Made by a program: the position numbers and the translations under genes. The notes under the pieces were generated by a model. That model was not told the origin of the DNA, did no database searches, and was given only the letters and a program-made list of their open reading frames with translations. 64,000 nt of DNA from Mucilaginibacter sp. KACC 22063 (GTDB lineage Bacteria > Bacteroidota > Bacteroidia > Sphingobacteriales > Sphingobacteriaceae), in NCBI RefSeq assembly GCF_028736115.1, contig NZ_CP117877.1:2666001-2730000 (forward strand). Reading direction: 5' to 3'. Shown here piece by piece: positions 25,156-34,054 of this stretch. Each line of letters begins with the position of its first letter. Position 1 is the first letter of the stretch.

Positions 25156-26940
25156 TTACAAGAATATCGGCCTGTCTAATTTCATTGCGATACGGTAAGC
25201 CGCATTCATCAAACCTACGTGGCTGTATGCCTGCGGGAAATTACCCCATTGGCTGCCATCATTTTCATCCACATCTTCACTAAATAGCTTAAGGTGATTA
25301 CTGTATTGCAATAAGTTCTCAAACTCACGTATCGCATCATCAATACGGCCAACGCAAGCTAATGCCTCTACATACCAAAATGCGCAGATCAGGAAGGTAG
25401 TCTTCGGTTTACCAAAATCATCAGCATGCAGGTAACGGTAAAATAAACCGTTAGGTGTGCGTAACTCTGCTTCAAGCGCTTTCAAATGATCCTTAGCCCT
25501 GTCTGATGCAGGATCAAGGTAGTTCATCATAATCAGTTGCAAGGTGCTTGCATCAAGGTATTTGCTGCCAGCCGCATTAGTATATACGCGACGTTCAGGG
25601 TCATAACAGCTTTCAATGTGAGCAGCTGCACGGTTCTTAAGCGATAATGCGCGGTCAATCAATTCCTGATGGTTGATGGTACGTGCCATTTTTTCGGCGG
25701 CACATGCACCAGCCCATTGGAAAAGATTGGTATAGCAATGGATGTTAGCCATGTTTCTGAATTCCCAGATACCTGCATCCTTTTCGTCAATGGTACGCTC
25801 AATTTTTTGTAGCAGAAAGTCTACCCATTTAACCGAATCTTTTCGCTCGGCAAAAATGAAACGATGATCCGTGTATAAAGGCAACATGGAGATCAGCACC
25901 TGTCCATATATATCGTTTTGGATATGTTCTGATGCCTGATTACCAATCCTTACAGGCTGGTTGCCCATGTAACCTTCCAGATAATCCAAAGTATGTTCTA
26001 CAAGGTCCTTCTGACCCGTGATACCATACAACGGCTGATAACGGTATTCAGTTCCGAAAGAGATGTCGGTGATGTAAGAGAAGTACCGCTCCATTTCCTC
26101 GAAATGCCCGATATGATTTAAAGAGGTAATGACATAATAAGTATCGCGTAACCAGCAAAAACGGTAATCCCAGTTACGGGTACTACCCGGCGATTCGGGT
26201 AAACTGGTTGTACTGGCGGCTATAATAGCCCCCGTGTCTTCGTACTGGTGTATTTTCAAAGCTAGGGCAGAACGTATTACAAATTGCTGGTAAAAACCTG
26301 CGATAGACGAATGCTTGATCCATGTACGCCAGTATTGTACGGTTTCGCGCAGAAAACGCTCGGCTGTACTAACTAAGGCAGCCTCAAGCGGTTCACCATA
26401 AGTCATTACCAGGTACTTGCATTCGTTAAGCACAAAGTATTGCTCGTCAAATACATAACTGATAGGGATATTGGTTGTAAGGCGGATATTTTCATCGCCC
26501 CCTAAATACTGAATATGGTTACTGCCGCGATTTACATGAAGCTTAGTTTGCCCATAATCTGAAACCGGTTCGCACTTTACCCTGATACGCGGCGTACCCT
26601 CAATAGCTTCAATCTTACGGATCAGCATCAAGGGTTTATAATAGCGTTGGTTTTGGTAAAAACGTGGTGCAAAATCGGTGATGCGATAAATGGCACCGTT
26701 TTCTTCAGTAACGTCTGTAATTAAAACATTCGTATTTTCAAGATAGTACTGATTGGAGGTGTAATTGCCCTGTGGAAGTATCGAAAACTCGCCGCCTTTA
26801 TCCTTATCCAACAGTCCGCCAAAGATGAAAGTGCTGTCGAATCGTGGCCAGCAAAGCCACTCAACATTTGTATTTTTATTGATATGTGCTAAAAAACCGC
26901 AATTGCCAATTATTCCGGTCTGGTATATGTGTCGTTCCAT
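25156..26940 (-). CDS. glycoside hydrolase family 15 protein (glucoamylase/trehalase-like)
   Basis: A roughly 594-residue cytoplasmic enzyme of the GH15 type. The N-terminal region (about 1-210) is the beta-sandwich domain (TGIIGNCGFLAHI). The alpha/alpha-barrel begins near 225 with IRSALALKIHQYEDTGAIIAA, and the signature GSTRNWDYRFCWLRDTY lies near 255. The C-terminal SQWGNFPQAYSHVGL fits the second catalytic-acid region. Family members act on starch-type glucans or, in mycobacteria, on trehalose. There is no signal peptide, so an intracellular substrate such as trehalose or glycogen fragments is likely. The start at 26940 avoids a 5-residue N-terminal extension; the ATG at 26955 is the alternative. 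Confidence 0.88.
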   Translation of the reverse strand: MERHIYQTGIIGNCGFLAHINKNTNVEWLCWPRFDSTFIFGGLLDKDKGGEFSILPQGNYTSNQYYLENTNVLITDVTEENGAIYRITDFAPRFYQNQRYYKPLMLIRKIEAIEGTPRIRVKCEPVSDYGQTKLHVNRGSNHIQYLGGDENIRLTTNIPISYVFDEQYFVLNECKYLVMTYGEPLEAALVSTAERFLRETVQYWRTWIKHSSIAGFYQQFVIRSALALKIHQYEDTGAIIAASTTSLPESPGSTRNWDYRFCWLRDTYYVITSLNHIGHFEEMERYFSYITDISFGTEYRYQPLYGITGQKDLVEHTLDYLEGYMGNQPVRIGNQASEHIQNDIYGQVLISMLPLYTDHRFIFAERKDSVKWVDFLLQKIERTIDEKDAGIWEFRNMANIHCYTNLFQWAGACAAEKMARTINHQELIDRALSLKNRAAAHIESCYDPERRVYTNAAGSKYLDASTLQLIMMNYLDPASDRAKDHLKALEAELRTPNGLFYRYLHADDFGKPKTTFLICAFWYVEALACVGRIDDAIREFENLLQYSNHLKLFSEDVDENDGSQWGNFPQAYSHVGLMNAAYRIAMKLDRPIFL

Positions 26941-27067
26941 TGCAACATGAAACAATGAGAAACTGGAAATGTTCGAGTGAGTTATTGATCGAAATATGTA
27001 CCGAATTTTATTTGTTAATACATTTATTTGAAAAACAAAAATTTTACTATTTCAATTTCATTTTTTA

Positions 27068-27075
27068 TATATTTG
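27068..27075 (+). promoter_or_regulatory. putative -7 element of the cold-shock gene
   Basis: TATATTTG matches the Bacteroidota -7 element and would leave an AT-rich 5' UTR of about 80 nt before csp, a length typical of cold-shock mRNAs. The 221-bp gap between the divergent GH15 and csp genes is otherwise AT-rich and shows nothing else. Confidence 0.5.
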
Positions 27076-27161
27076 ATAAGGTTACCTTGCTGATAATTAA
27101 ACTGTTATTTTCAGGTACATTAATTTAACTATAATAATTTTTAAACTGGAACTAAAATTTT

Positions 27162-27359
27162 ATGAAAACTGGAAAAGTAAAATGGTTTAATACACAAAAG
27201 GGTTATGGGTTTATTATAACCGAAGATGGCAAGGATCTATTTGTACACTTTAAAGACGTTCAGGGTGGCGTAAACGCTATAAAAGATAACGACACAGTTG
27301 AATATGATGTTGAAGAAGGCCGCAAAGGCTTACAAGCCGTAAAAGTTAAAAAGATATAA
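27162..27359 (+). CDS. cold-shock protein (CspA family)
   Basis: A 65-residue single cold-shock domain that binds single-stranded RNA/DNA and acts as an RNA chaperone. RNP1 is KGYGFI (13-18) and RNP2 is LFVHF (26-30); the start MKTGKVKWFN is canonical. A long AT-rich 5' UTR and a terminator directly downstream make it a monocistronic unit. The paralogue letter cannot be assigned. Confidence 0.96.
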   Translation: MKTGKVKWFNTQKGYGFIITEDGKDLFVHFKDVQGGVNAIKDNDTVEYDVEEGRKGLQAVKVKKI

Positions 27360-27385
27360 TTCGAAACATTGCTGATAAAAACTGA

Positions 27386-27413
27386 CCTCTGCTTTATTTG
27401 CAGGGGTTTTTTT
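27386..27413 (+). terminator. intrinsic terminator after the cold-shock gene
   Basis: CCTCTGC (27386-27392) pairs with GCAGGGG (27400-27406), including one G-U pair, and is followed by seven T residues. Confidence 0.85.
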
Positions 27414-27464
27414 ATGTGTTCTTATATACAATCATTATTTTAGGCGATCAATTTTACTAACTGC

Positions 27465-28694
27465 ATGTCTTATCAATCCCCTGCAATAACTAAAAATGTT
27501 ATTTTTCTTGTACTGGTAGCCGCGCTGGGCTACTTTGTTGATATATATGATCTTGTTGTATTCTCTGTGATCCGCTTAAAAAGCCTTGCAGATATCGGCG
27601 TTTCTGCCGCAGATATGCGTACAACAGGCGCCCATGTGCTGGATATGCAAATGGCAGGTTTGCTAATCGGCGGCCTGATATGGGGCGTCATAGGCGACAA
27701 GTATGGCCGTATTAAGGTATTATTCGGATCGATACTGCTGTATTCACTGGCCAATTTTGCAAACGGGTTATCGCATGATATTACATCCTATTCAATTATC
27801 AGGTTTATAGCAGGCATAGGCCTTGCAGGAGAATTGGGTGCGGGCATTACCTTGGTAAGCGAAACCATGAGTAAAGAGAACAGGGGATATGGAACTATGA
27901 TCGTAGCTGTTATAGGCTTGTTTGGTGCGGTTGCTGCCTATTATGTGAGTAGTTACGGCTGGCGCAATGCTTATTTTGTTGGCGGTGGACTTGGCATTTT
28001 ATTGCTGCTGCTACGCATGGGTACCTTTGAATCGGGAATGTTTAAAAACGTTGCGCAAAGTAAGGCGAGCAAGGGCAACCTGCTGATGCTATTTAATAAC
28101 GGACAACGCTTTAAAAAATATTTATGCTGTATACTTATCGGCGCTCCACTATGGTATGTAGTAGGTGTCTTAATTACTCAATCGCCTGAATTTGGAAAAG
28201 AACTTGGCGCTACAGAATTATTAAGCCCGGGTATCGGCATTATGTACAGCTACATTGGTATTGCAATTGGCGATATTGTAGCTGGTTTATTAGCACAGTT
28301 TACCCGTTCGCGCAAACTGACCATGTTTATTTTCCTACTGCTTACCTGCGTAAGCAGCTATTTTTATCTAAGTGCAAAAGGCATCACTCCGGATCAATTT
28401 AAGTGGCTATCGTTTTTCATGGGATGCACCGTTGGTTACTGGGCAACTTTTGTAACCATAGCATCAGAGCAATTTGGCACGAATATCAGGTCTACAGTTA
28501 CTACCACAGTTCCCAATTTTGTACGTGGCGCGCTGATACCTATCAATGCGATTTTTAACATCCTTGTTGCACATAACGGCATGGTAAAAAGCGGTTACAT
28601 CATGATGGCGGCACTAACCATCATATCGCTTATAGCGCTTAGTCAACTTAAAGAAACCTTTGGTAAAGACCTTGATTATGTAGAGGCAAGCTAA
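27465..28694 (+). CDS. MFS transporter (sugar/organic-acid porter-like)
   Basis: A 409-residue carrier with about twelve membrane helices. The cytoplasmic loop between helices 2 and 3 shows the MFS motif GVIGDKYGRIKVLF (about 78-91), and GLAGELGAGITLV is the helix 4 pattern of the metabolite:H+ symporter branch. Aspartates in YFVDIYDLVVF in helix 1 could take part in proton coupling. It is transcribed alone between the cold-shock gene and hemF. The substrate is unknown. Confidence 0.88.
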   Translation: MSYQSPAITKNVIFLVLVAALGYFVDIYDLVVFSVIRLKSLADIGVSAADMRTTGAHVLDMQMAGLLIGGLIWGVIGDKYGRIKVLFGSILLYSLANFANGLSHDITSYSIIRFIAGIGLAGELGAGITLVSETMSKENRGYGTMIVAVIGLFGAVAAYYVSSYGWRNAYFVGGGLGILLLLLRMGTFESGMFKNVAQSKASKGNLLMLFNNGQRFKKYLCCILIGAPLWYVVGVLITQSPEFGKELGATELLSPGIGIMYSYIGIAIGDIVAGLLAQFTRSRKLTMFIFLLLTCVSSYFYLSAKGITPDQFKWLSFFMGCTVGYWATFVTIASEQFGTNIRSTVTTTVPNFVRGALIPINAIFNILVAHNGMVKSGYIMMAALTIISLIALSQLKETFGKDLDYVEAS

Positions 28695-28770
28695 GCGTTT
28701 AGGTCAGCTTAATGTAGCTTCTTGATAATTTAATTAGAGGTGTATATGTATTTTCTGCATTTTTGCCGGC

Positions 28771-29679
28771 ATGATTACCAGGGAACAAATAGCAGAAGAC
28801 TACAAGACCATACAAGATGAAATATGCGCCGGGCTTGAAGCTTTAGATGGCTCTGCCAAATTTGAAGAAGAACTTTGGGAACGCGATGGCGGCGGTGGTG
28901 GCCGTACCCGCGTACTTCAAAATGGTAATGTACTTGAAAAAGGCGGCGTAAACTTTTCTGCCGTTCATGGGCAGTTACCTGCTGCGGTAAAAAAGGCATT
29001 CGGTACAGATAGCGATGATTTCTTTGCAACCGGGGTTTCCATTGTAATGCACCCTAACCATCCAATGGTGCCAATCATCCACATGAACATCCGGTATTTT
29101 GAAATGCCTGATGCAAACGCTGCTGAACCTATACGCTGGTTTGGCGGTGGTATCGATTTAACGCCTCATTATGTTTTTGAAGAAGATGCCCGTTTTTTTC
29201 ATAACAATTTGAAATCGGTATGCGATAGGTTTGATGGCTCATTTTATCCGCGTTTTAAAACCTGGGCCGATGATTACTTTTTCATCAAACACCGGGAAGA
29301 AACACGTGGCATAGGCGGCATATTTTACGACCGTTTAAAAGCCACGGAAGATTTAAGCTGGGATACCATATTTGAGTTTTCTAAAGCATTGGGGCGTACA
29401 TTTTTGCCAACCTACAGCGAACTTGTAAACCGTAACAGGAGTAAATCATTTACCGAACAGGAGCAGCAGTGGCAATACCTGCGCCGCAGCCGTTATGCCG
29501 AATTTAATCTGGTGTATGACGCGGGAACCAAATTCGGCTTAGAAACCAACGGTCGTATCGAATCTATATTGATGAGTTTACCTCCAACCGCTAAATGGCT
29601 ATACAATTTCCAACCAGAAGCGGGAAGCAGGGAAGAGCAAACCTTAAACCTGCTTAAAAAGGGAATAGACTGGGTTTAG
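28771..29679 (+). CDS. hemF: oxygen-dependent coproporphyrinogen III oxidase
   Basis: Decarboxylates two propionates of coproporphyrinogen III to give protoporphyrinogen IX, using O2, in the cytoplasm. The 302-residue product contains the family landmarks WERDGGGGGRTRVL, VSIVMHPNHPM, RWFGGGIDLTPHY and EFNLVYDAGTKFGLETNGR, ending with LMSLPPTAKW. Its presence points to an aerobic or facultative lifestyle. No other heme genes are adjacent. Confidence 0.97.
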   Translation: MITREQIAEDYKTIQDEICAGLEALDGSAKFEEELWERDGGGGGRTRVLQNGNVLEKGGVNFSAVHGQLPAAVKKAFGTDSDDFFATGVSIVMHPNHPMVPIIHMNIRYFEMPDANAAEPIRWFGGGIDLTPHYVFEEDARFFHNNLKSVCDRFDGSFYPRFKTWADDYFFIKHREETRGIGGIFYDRLKATEDLSWDTIFEFSKALGRTFLPTYSELVNRNRSKSFTEQEQQWQYLRRSRYAEFNLVYDAGTKFGLETNGRIESILMSLPPTAKWLYNFQPEAGSREEQTLNLLKKGIDWV

Positions 29680-29747
29680 GTCTATCTAATTTCGACATCG
29701 GTTAGGATATTATTAAAATCATAAATCTCAAAGCATGTTTTAAGATT

Positions 29748-29900
29748 GGCAGCAAAGCAGCTTCGGGTAAAAGCTGTTTGATCCAGCGCAAATGCCTTGC
29801 AGCGATTCCGGGATCAAACGGCTTTGCAGTAAAGCAAGTGTGCAAAGAAGCCTTTTTGCTGCCTTGATGTTTGGTTACTTTGCATCTAAGGTAAAGTAAC
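29748..29900. repeat. composite palindromic intergenic element
   Basis: Nested inverted repeats fill the gap between hemF and the convergent membrane-protein gene. The outer arms GGCAGCAAA/TTTGCTGCC are 29748-29756 and 29855-29863. The inner arms are 14 nt with one G-U pair (29771-29784 and 29811-29824). A separate 8-bp stem GTTACTTT/AAAGTAAC follows (29874-29881 and 29893-29900). It could fold into a long hairpin plus a terminator-like stem. No ORF of note is present. It looks like a non-autonomous repeat element. Confidence 0.65.
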
Positions 29901-29914
29901 AGTCCATAATAATA

Positions 29915-30508
29915 TTATCCTTCAAACTGATTTTCTAAACGCTGTAATCTATCTATTAACAAGTTCAATTTTTCTTCTTCGCTTCTGAAAATCCTTCTTT
30001 TTAGATAAAACGTCAGGAACAAGATCCAGGCAACGGTTAGGCCGTATATTGTATACTTTTTAACAGGCGAGGAGTGGGCTAATAGTTCCACCAAGTAAAG
30101 TGACAAGCCTACACTGATCAGCATTACAAAGATATAGTAGAACCACCCGGCAAGTGTTGCCCGCTGCTTTTGATATTCTTTTAATGATTTTAAGTATTCT
30201 GTTGGATTAACGGTATGGTCGCGCTTATGCAAAATGCGGTAATGCCTTACAATAAGCGAAAGGTAAAGCAGCATGGTCATTAAAATCACCCCAATACCAA
30301 CATAAGTTTGCCAGTATTTAAACGTGAAGAAAAACAGTACCACAAACGTATACGCTGTAATTGCAATCATCCCCACAATACCCCAATAAAGTTTACCCGT
30401 AATTCCGCGTATCCCTTTCTTAACCTGTTTCAGCACCTCGTCCACCGAAAGCTGTGTCTTAGCTGGCTGTCCCTGCCACACCGACATCAAATGATCAAAG
30501 TCTTTCAT
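29915..30508 (-). CDS. membrane protein, possible anti-sigma partner
   Basis: A 197-residue protein with four hydrophobic helices in two pairs (about 40-62, 66-86, 120-140, 148-168) and a charged, probably coiled C-terminus (RSEEEKLNLLIDRLQRLENQF). It overlaps the ECF sigma factor gene by 14 bp and must be translated with it. Genes in this position often encode the anti-sigma factor, and the cytoplasmic N-terminus (about 1-38, DFDHLMSVWQGQ) could bind the sigma factor. No zinc anti-sigma motif (HxxxCxxC) is visible, so the role is inferred only from position. Confidence 0.65.
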   Translation of the reverse strand: MKDFDHLMSVWQGQPAKTQLSVDEVLKQVKKGIRGITGKLYWGIVGMIAITAYTFVVLFFFTFKYWQTYVGIGVILMTMLLYLSLIVRHYRILHKRDHTVNPTEYLKSLKEYQKQRATLAGWFYYIFVMLISVGLSLYLVELLAHSSPVKKYTIYGLTVAWILFLTFYLKRRIFRSEEEKLNLLIDRLQRLENQFEG

Positions 30509-30992
30509 AGTGGTTAAATAAATCTGTTAATCTTTGTTTAATACGATAAATTTTCACGCGCAGATTCCCCTCCGTAATCCCCGAAATCTCTGCAATTTCA
30601 GGATAAGGCACTTCGTCAAGCACCATCGTTATAATAATTCTTTCTGTTTCTTCCAGCTTCGAAATACACTTGTAAAGCAAAGCCACCTGCTCATTCTTTT
30701 CAGAAAACTCCTCACGGCGTGTTTCTGCAAGTTGCGGTGTCAGTTCGTCTTTTGCCTGTCTTTTTTCTGATCGCAGATAGGTGAGGCAGGTATTTACTGC
30801 AATGCGGTATATCCAGGTGGATATTTGTGCCTGGTTACGAAACTTATCCAGGTTTTGCCACACCTTTAAAAAAGTATCTTGCAACAGGTCATTCGCGGCA
30901 TCATCATCGCCGGTATAACCATAACACAAATGGTATATTTTTTTTGAATTAGCTTCAAATATTTGCTTGAAGGCAGCATCCTTGTCAGCCAC
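30495..30992 (-). CDS. ECF-type RNA polymerase sigma factor
   Basis: A 165-residue sigma-70 family protein with region 2 (about 8-75: YHLCYGYTGDDDAANDLLQDTFLKVW, then STWIYRIAVNTCLTYLR) and region 4 (about 105-160: LEETERIIITMVLDEVPYPEIAEISGITEGNLRVKIYRIK helix-turn-helix). Regions 1 and 3 are absent, as expected for ECF sigmas. It directs RNA polymerase to a stress or envelope regulon of unknown content. It is translationally coupled to the membrane protein downstream. Confidence 0.93.
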   Translation of the reverse strand: MADKDAAFKQIFEANSKKIYHLCYGYTGDDDAANDLLQDTFLKVWQNLDKFRNQAQISTWIYRIAVNTCLTYLRSEKRQAKDELTPQLAETRREEFSEKNEQVALLYKCISKLEETERIIITMVLDEVPYPEIAEISGITEGNLRVKIYRIKQRLTDLFNHYERL

Positions 30993-31034
30993 GTTAATTA
31001 GTTTTTATTTTAAGACTCGCAGCTATTATCATTG

Positions 31035-31562
31035 TTACATCAAAAATTCAGATTTGTTGACCCAGCTTAGTTTGTTATCTGCATCAAGCACCAGGGTTTC
31101 GTATTCCTGCAGATAATCAAACTGCAAATCCTCGTGCAATTTGTTAATCGTAGTTTTGAGTTTAGTTAACTGTCGTAAAATTATCTGCCTCAAAGGCTTA
31201 TAATTTGCACGACGATCAACGTAGTCTACATAATCACGGCAAAATTGCAAAAGCAATTCTACCTCAACCTGCTTTGAACCGGCAAACTTAACATGTTTAT
31301 TTACAAACCGAAGTATTTTACGGATGCCTTTAGCCATCTGGTAGCTGTTGCTATTTAACTGACTGTACATCATGCCTGCCTCAGATTTTATAGATTCAAT
31401 AAATGCTGATTCATTATCTGCATCGAAAAGTAAATAGGCCAGCAGCTCTTTATTTTCCTTTTTATACTTGGCCATGCGCAAGCATATTTCAGCAATTTGC
31501 GCAGCGCTTAAATGCTTTAGTTCGCTTTTAATTTCTTTTAATCCGTAATTAGCAATACTCAT
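31035..31562 (-). CDS. conserved-looking hypothetical protein
   Basis: A 175-residue soluble, strongly helical and basic protein (many Lys/Arg; LKHLSAAQIAEICLRMAKYKKENKELLAYLLFD near the N-terminus). No signal peptide, membrane helix or known motif is visible. It is 43 bp upstream of the ECF sigma gene on the same strand and divergent from the symporter gene. A role in the sigma-factor circuit is possible but speculative. Confidence 0.65.
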   Translation of the reverse strand: MSIANYGLKEIKSELKHLSAAQIAEICLRMAKYKKENKELLAYLLFDADNESAFIESIKSEAGMMYSQLNSNSYQMAKGIRKILRFVNKHVKFAGSKQVEVELLLQFCRDYVDYVDRRANYKPLRQIILRQLTKLKTTINKLHEDLQFDYLQEYETLVLDADNKLSWVNKSEFLM

Positions 31563-31621
31563 TCAACCTAAATTTCAGCAAAATATTAAATAATTGTAGC
31601 TTCGCCCTTTAATCATTTGGC

Positions 31622-33022
31622 ATGGCGAAAAACAAACTAACGCTTTTCATTTTTATTGCACTTGTTGCCGGCGTTATTGCGGGCTACATTTACAATGTTA
31701 GCGTAATCAGCGATTTAAACAACAACATTTCTGTTGCTGATAAGAATATAAAAACGCTTGATACCCGTATTGTTGAGCTTAAAGACACCACCACCGCCGA
31801 ATTTAAAACATTAAAAGTACAAAAGGCAGCTCAGGTTGCCGAGCGTAAAAAAAACGATACCGTCCGCGAAGATAAGCTTACAGGCTTTGCCATTTTAAGT
31901 GATATTTTTCTTCGGCTGATAAAAATGATCGTTGCGCCGCTGGTATTTACCACATTAGTGGTAGGTGTAGCAAAGGTAGGCGATATAAAAGCTGTTGGCC
32001 GTATTGGCGGAAAAACTATGCTTTGGTTCATTAGTGCAACCCTTGTATCGTTGTTATTAGGAATGTTGCTGGTAAACCTGTTTAAACCGGGTGTAGCTAT
32101 GCACCTGCCGTTGCCAGATAGCCACTTAGGTACCGACATTAAGAAAACCGCATTATCCCTGCGCGATTTTGTGAGCCACGTTGTACCAAAAAGTTTTGTG
32201 GAAGCAATGGCCAATAATGAGATATTACAGATTGTGATATTTGCGCTGTTTTTTGGTGTGGCTACAGGTGCAATTGGCGAAAAAGGGGAGATCGTTATTA
32301 AAGCGATGGATGCCTTTGCCCATGTGATATTAAAGATTACAGGTTATGTAATGAAACTTGCGCCTATAGCTGTTTTTGGCGCCATTACGGTAGTTGTTGC
32401 CAAACAAGGCCTGGGAATTTTATCTACGTATGCCATATTTATCGGCGAGTTTTATGGCTCGCTGGTTTTACTATGGTTAGTTATTATACTGGCCGGTTTC
32501 TTTGTTTTAAAAGGGCGAGCATTTACCCTGGTCAATAATATTAAAGATGCTATGCTGGTAGCGTTCAGTACATCAACCAGTGAGGCTGCTTATCCGCGTG
32601 TTTTAATGGAACTGGAGCGGTTTGGCTGCAATAACAAGATTGTCAGCTTCGTTTTACCATTAGGTTATTCTTTTAACCTGGACGGCTCTATGATGTACAT
32701 GACCTTTGCATCGCTTTTCCTTGCACAGTCGTACGGGATACACCTGGCATTTACACAGCAGCTGTCGATGTTATTGATCCTGATGCTGACAAGTAAAGGA
32801 GTTGCCGGTGTTCCGCGTGCGTCATTAGTAGTAATAGCAGGTACTATTTCTATGTTTAATATCCCCGAGGCAGGTTTAGCGCTTTTAATAGGCATTGATC
32901 CGTTACTGGACATGGGCCGCTCTGCTACTAACGTTTTGGGTAATGCAATGGCTACGGCTGTAGTAAGTAAATGGGAGGGAGAGCTTGGAGAAGGAATGAA
33001 TGACAGTACATTAGAAGAATAG
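31622..33022 (+). CDS. dicarboxylate/amino acid:cation symporter (DAACS family) with coiled-coil insertion
   Basis: A 466-residue secondary transporter. The first helix (about 7-25) is followed by an unusual roughly 60-residue hydrophilic segment (about 28-85, SDLNNNISVADKNIKTLDTR, with heptad-like spacing). The standard GltPh-like core then begins with FLRLIKMIVAPLVFTTLVVGVAKVG. The serine-rich hairpin STSTSEAAYPRV and the helix 7 signature GYSFNLDGSMMYMT are intact, as is ATNVLGNAMATAVV in helix 8. Glutamate, aspartate or C4-dicarboxylates with Na+ or H+ are the usual substrates. A REP-like palindrome follows the stop. Confidence 0.92.
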   Translation: MAKNKLTLFIFIALVAGVIAGYIYNVSVISDLNNNISVADKNIKTLDTRIVELKDTTTAEFKTLKVQKAAQVAERKKNDTVREDKLTGFAILSDIFLRLIKMIVAPLVFTTLVVGVAKVGDIKAVGRIGGKTMLWFISATLVSLLLGMLLVNLFKPGVAMHLPLPDSHLGTDIKKTALSLRDFVSHVVPKSFVEAMANNEILQIVIFALFFGVATGAIGEKGEIVIKAMDAFAHVILKITGYVMKLAPIAVFGAITVVVAKQGLGILSTYAIFIGEFYGSLVLLWLVIILAGFFVLKGRAFTLVNNIKDAMLVAFSTSTSEAAYPRVLMELERFGCNNKIVSFVLPLGYSFNLDGSMMYMTFASLFLAQSYGIHLAFTQQLSMLLILMLTSKGVAGVPRASLVVIAGTISMFNIPEAGLALLIGIDPLLDMGRSATNVLGNAMATAVVSKWEGELGEGMNDSTLEE

Positions 33023-33036
33023 TTACTTGTCAAACC

Positions 33037-33110
33037 GTCATGCCGAACTTGTTTCGGCATCCCACATTCAAATTTAATTAAATAAGATCCTGAAACAAGT
33101 TCAGGATGAC
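33037..33110. repeat. REP-like palindrome pair (family B)
   Basis: GTCATGCCGAACTTGTTTCG and onward (33037-33062) is followed, after a short AT-rich spacer, by an inverted related copy (33086-33110, GATCCTGAAACAAGTTCAGG and onward). Each arm is itself a small palindrome around AACTTGTTTC/GAAACAAGTT. The same motif recurs at 40205-40290 and, degenerate, at 20775-20980. Confidence 0.8.
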
Positions 33111-33139
33111 ATAATTTTGTAGCTCAAAATTTAATATAA

Positions 33140-33649
33140 ATGATTCGTAAAAATAAAAAGCTGTTTCTGTTAGCATGTATCGTGATACCATTTATGGTAT
33201 ACTCATTTTATTACTATGCCATGGTGTTTAAAAATGCGCCTTACAAATTTACCGAGTTTGAATCCATCGTATTTAAATATGGTAAGAATGACAGCCTGAT
33301 CAATCAGTACAATTCGGCAACGGGCGATTATCAATACAAAACCGATAAAGGTAATCTGGTAAAAAAGAAACTGTATTTAACAAAAGACGAAGAACTGTAC
33401 CTGCACCATAAAGCGGCCGAGCTTGGTTTCTGGGATTTCCCGTCAAACGAGGCACGCACTGATTCGGCAAATGCCAAGATACACCCTTCGCCTAAGTATT
33501 ACATGGAGTTTAACTATAAACGTAAAAGTAAAAAGGTGTTTTATGATGCTGCTTATGATGGCGACCAGCGCCTGGTTGATGCCAATGAGCGCATGATAAA
33601 AGAGATACAAAAAGTATTAGACGAAGCTGAGGCAAAGCAAAATAAATAA
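33140..33649 (+). CDS. hypothetical membrane-anchored protein
   Basis: A 169-residue protein with one N-terminal transmembrane or uncleaved signal segment (about 8-28, LFLLACIVIPFMVYSFYYYA) after a basic MIRKNKK start. The remaining part is a hydrophilic, Lys/Tyr-rich domain with beta-like pattern (TEFESIVFKYG, YMEFNYKRKSKKVFY) and a C-terminal helix. I recognise no family. It is transcribed toward rplU but separated from it by a clear promoter, so it is not part of the ribosomal operon. Confidence 0.6.
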   Translation: MIRKNKKLFLLACIVIPFMVYSFYYYAMVFKNAPYKFTEFESIVFKYGKNDSLINQYNSATGDYQYKTDKGNLVKKKLYLTKDEELYLHHKAAELGFWDFPSNEARTDSANAKIHPSPKYYMEFNYKRKSKKVFYDAAYDGDQRLVDANERMIKEIQKVLDEAEAKQNK

Positions 33650-33652
33650 AGG

Positions 33653-33683
33653 TTGCTTTTTGTGAAAGTAATCTCTATATTTG
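33653..33683 (+). promoter_or_regulatory. promoter of rplU-rpmA
   Basis: TTG (33653-33655) and TATATTTG (33676-33683) are spaced 20 nt apart, an excellent match to the Bacteroidota consensus, 36 bp upstream of rplU. Confidence 0.75.
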
Positions 33684-33718
33684 CACCTCAAATTTTAAAA
33701 CAAAATAATAGTTAACCA

Positions 33719-34027
33719 ATGTACGCAATAGTAAATATAGCCGGACAGCAATTTAAAGTTGCTAAAGACCAGCAGATCTTTGTACACCGCTTACAAGGTG
33801 ATGAGGGCGCTAGTATTGAATTTGACAAGGTATTATTGGCTGAAGATGGTGGTAAATTTAAGCTTGGCGCTGATTTAACATCTGCTAAAGTTTCAGCTAA
33901 GATCGTGTCTCATGTTAAAGGTGATAAAGTGATCGTTTTCAAAAAGAAAAGAAGAAAAGGTTACAAAAAGAAAAATGGTCACCGCCAGCAATTCACCAAA
34001 ATAGAAATTACTGGTATCACATTATAA
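33719..34027 (+). CDS. rplU: 50S ribosomal protein L21
   Basis: A 102-residue ribosomal protein that binds 23S rRNA and contacts L20 in the large subunit. The start [22 protein letters not shown] and the basic C-terminal stretch [21 protein letters not shown] are diagnostic. It is followed 27 bp later by rpmA in the conserved L21-L27 pair. An obvious Bacteroidota promoter precedes it. Confidence 0.99.
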   Translation: MYAIVNIAGQQFKVAKDQQIFVHRLQGDEGASIEFDKVLLAEDGGKFKLGADLTSAKVSAKIVSHVKGDKVIVFKKKRRKGYKKKNGHRQQFTKIEITGITL

Positions 34028-34054
34028 GTTTAACCCTAAAAAAGACATTAGAAA

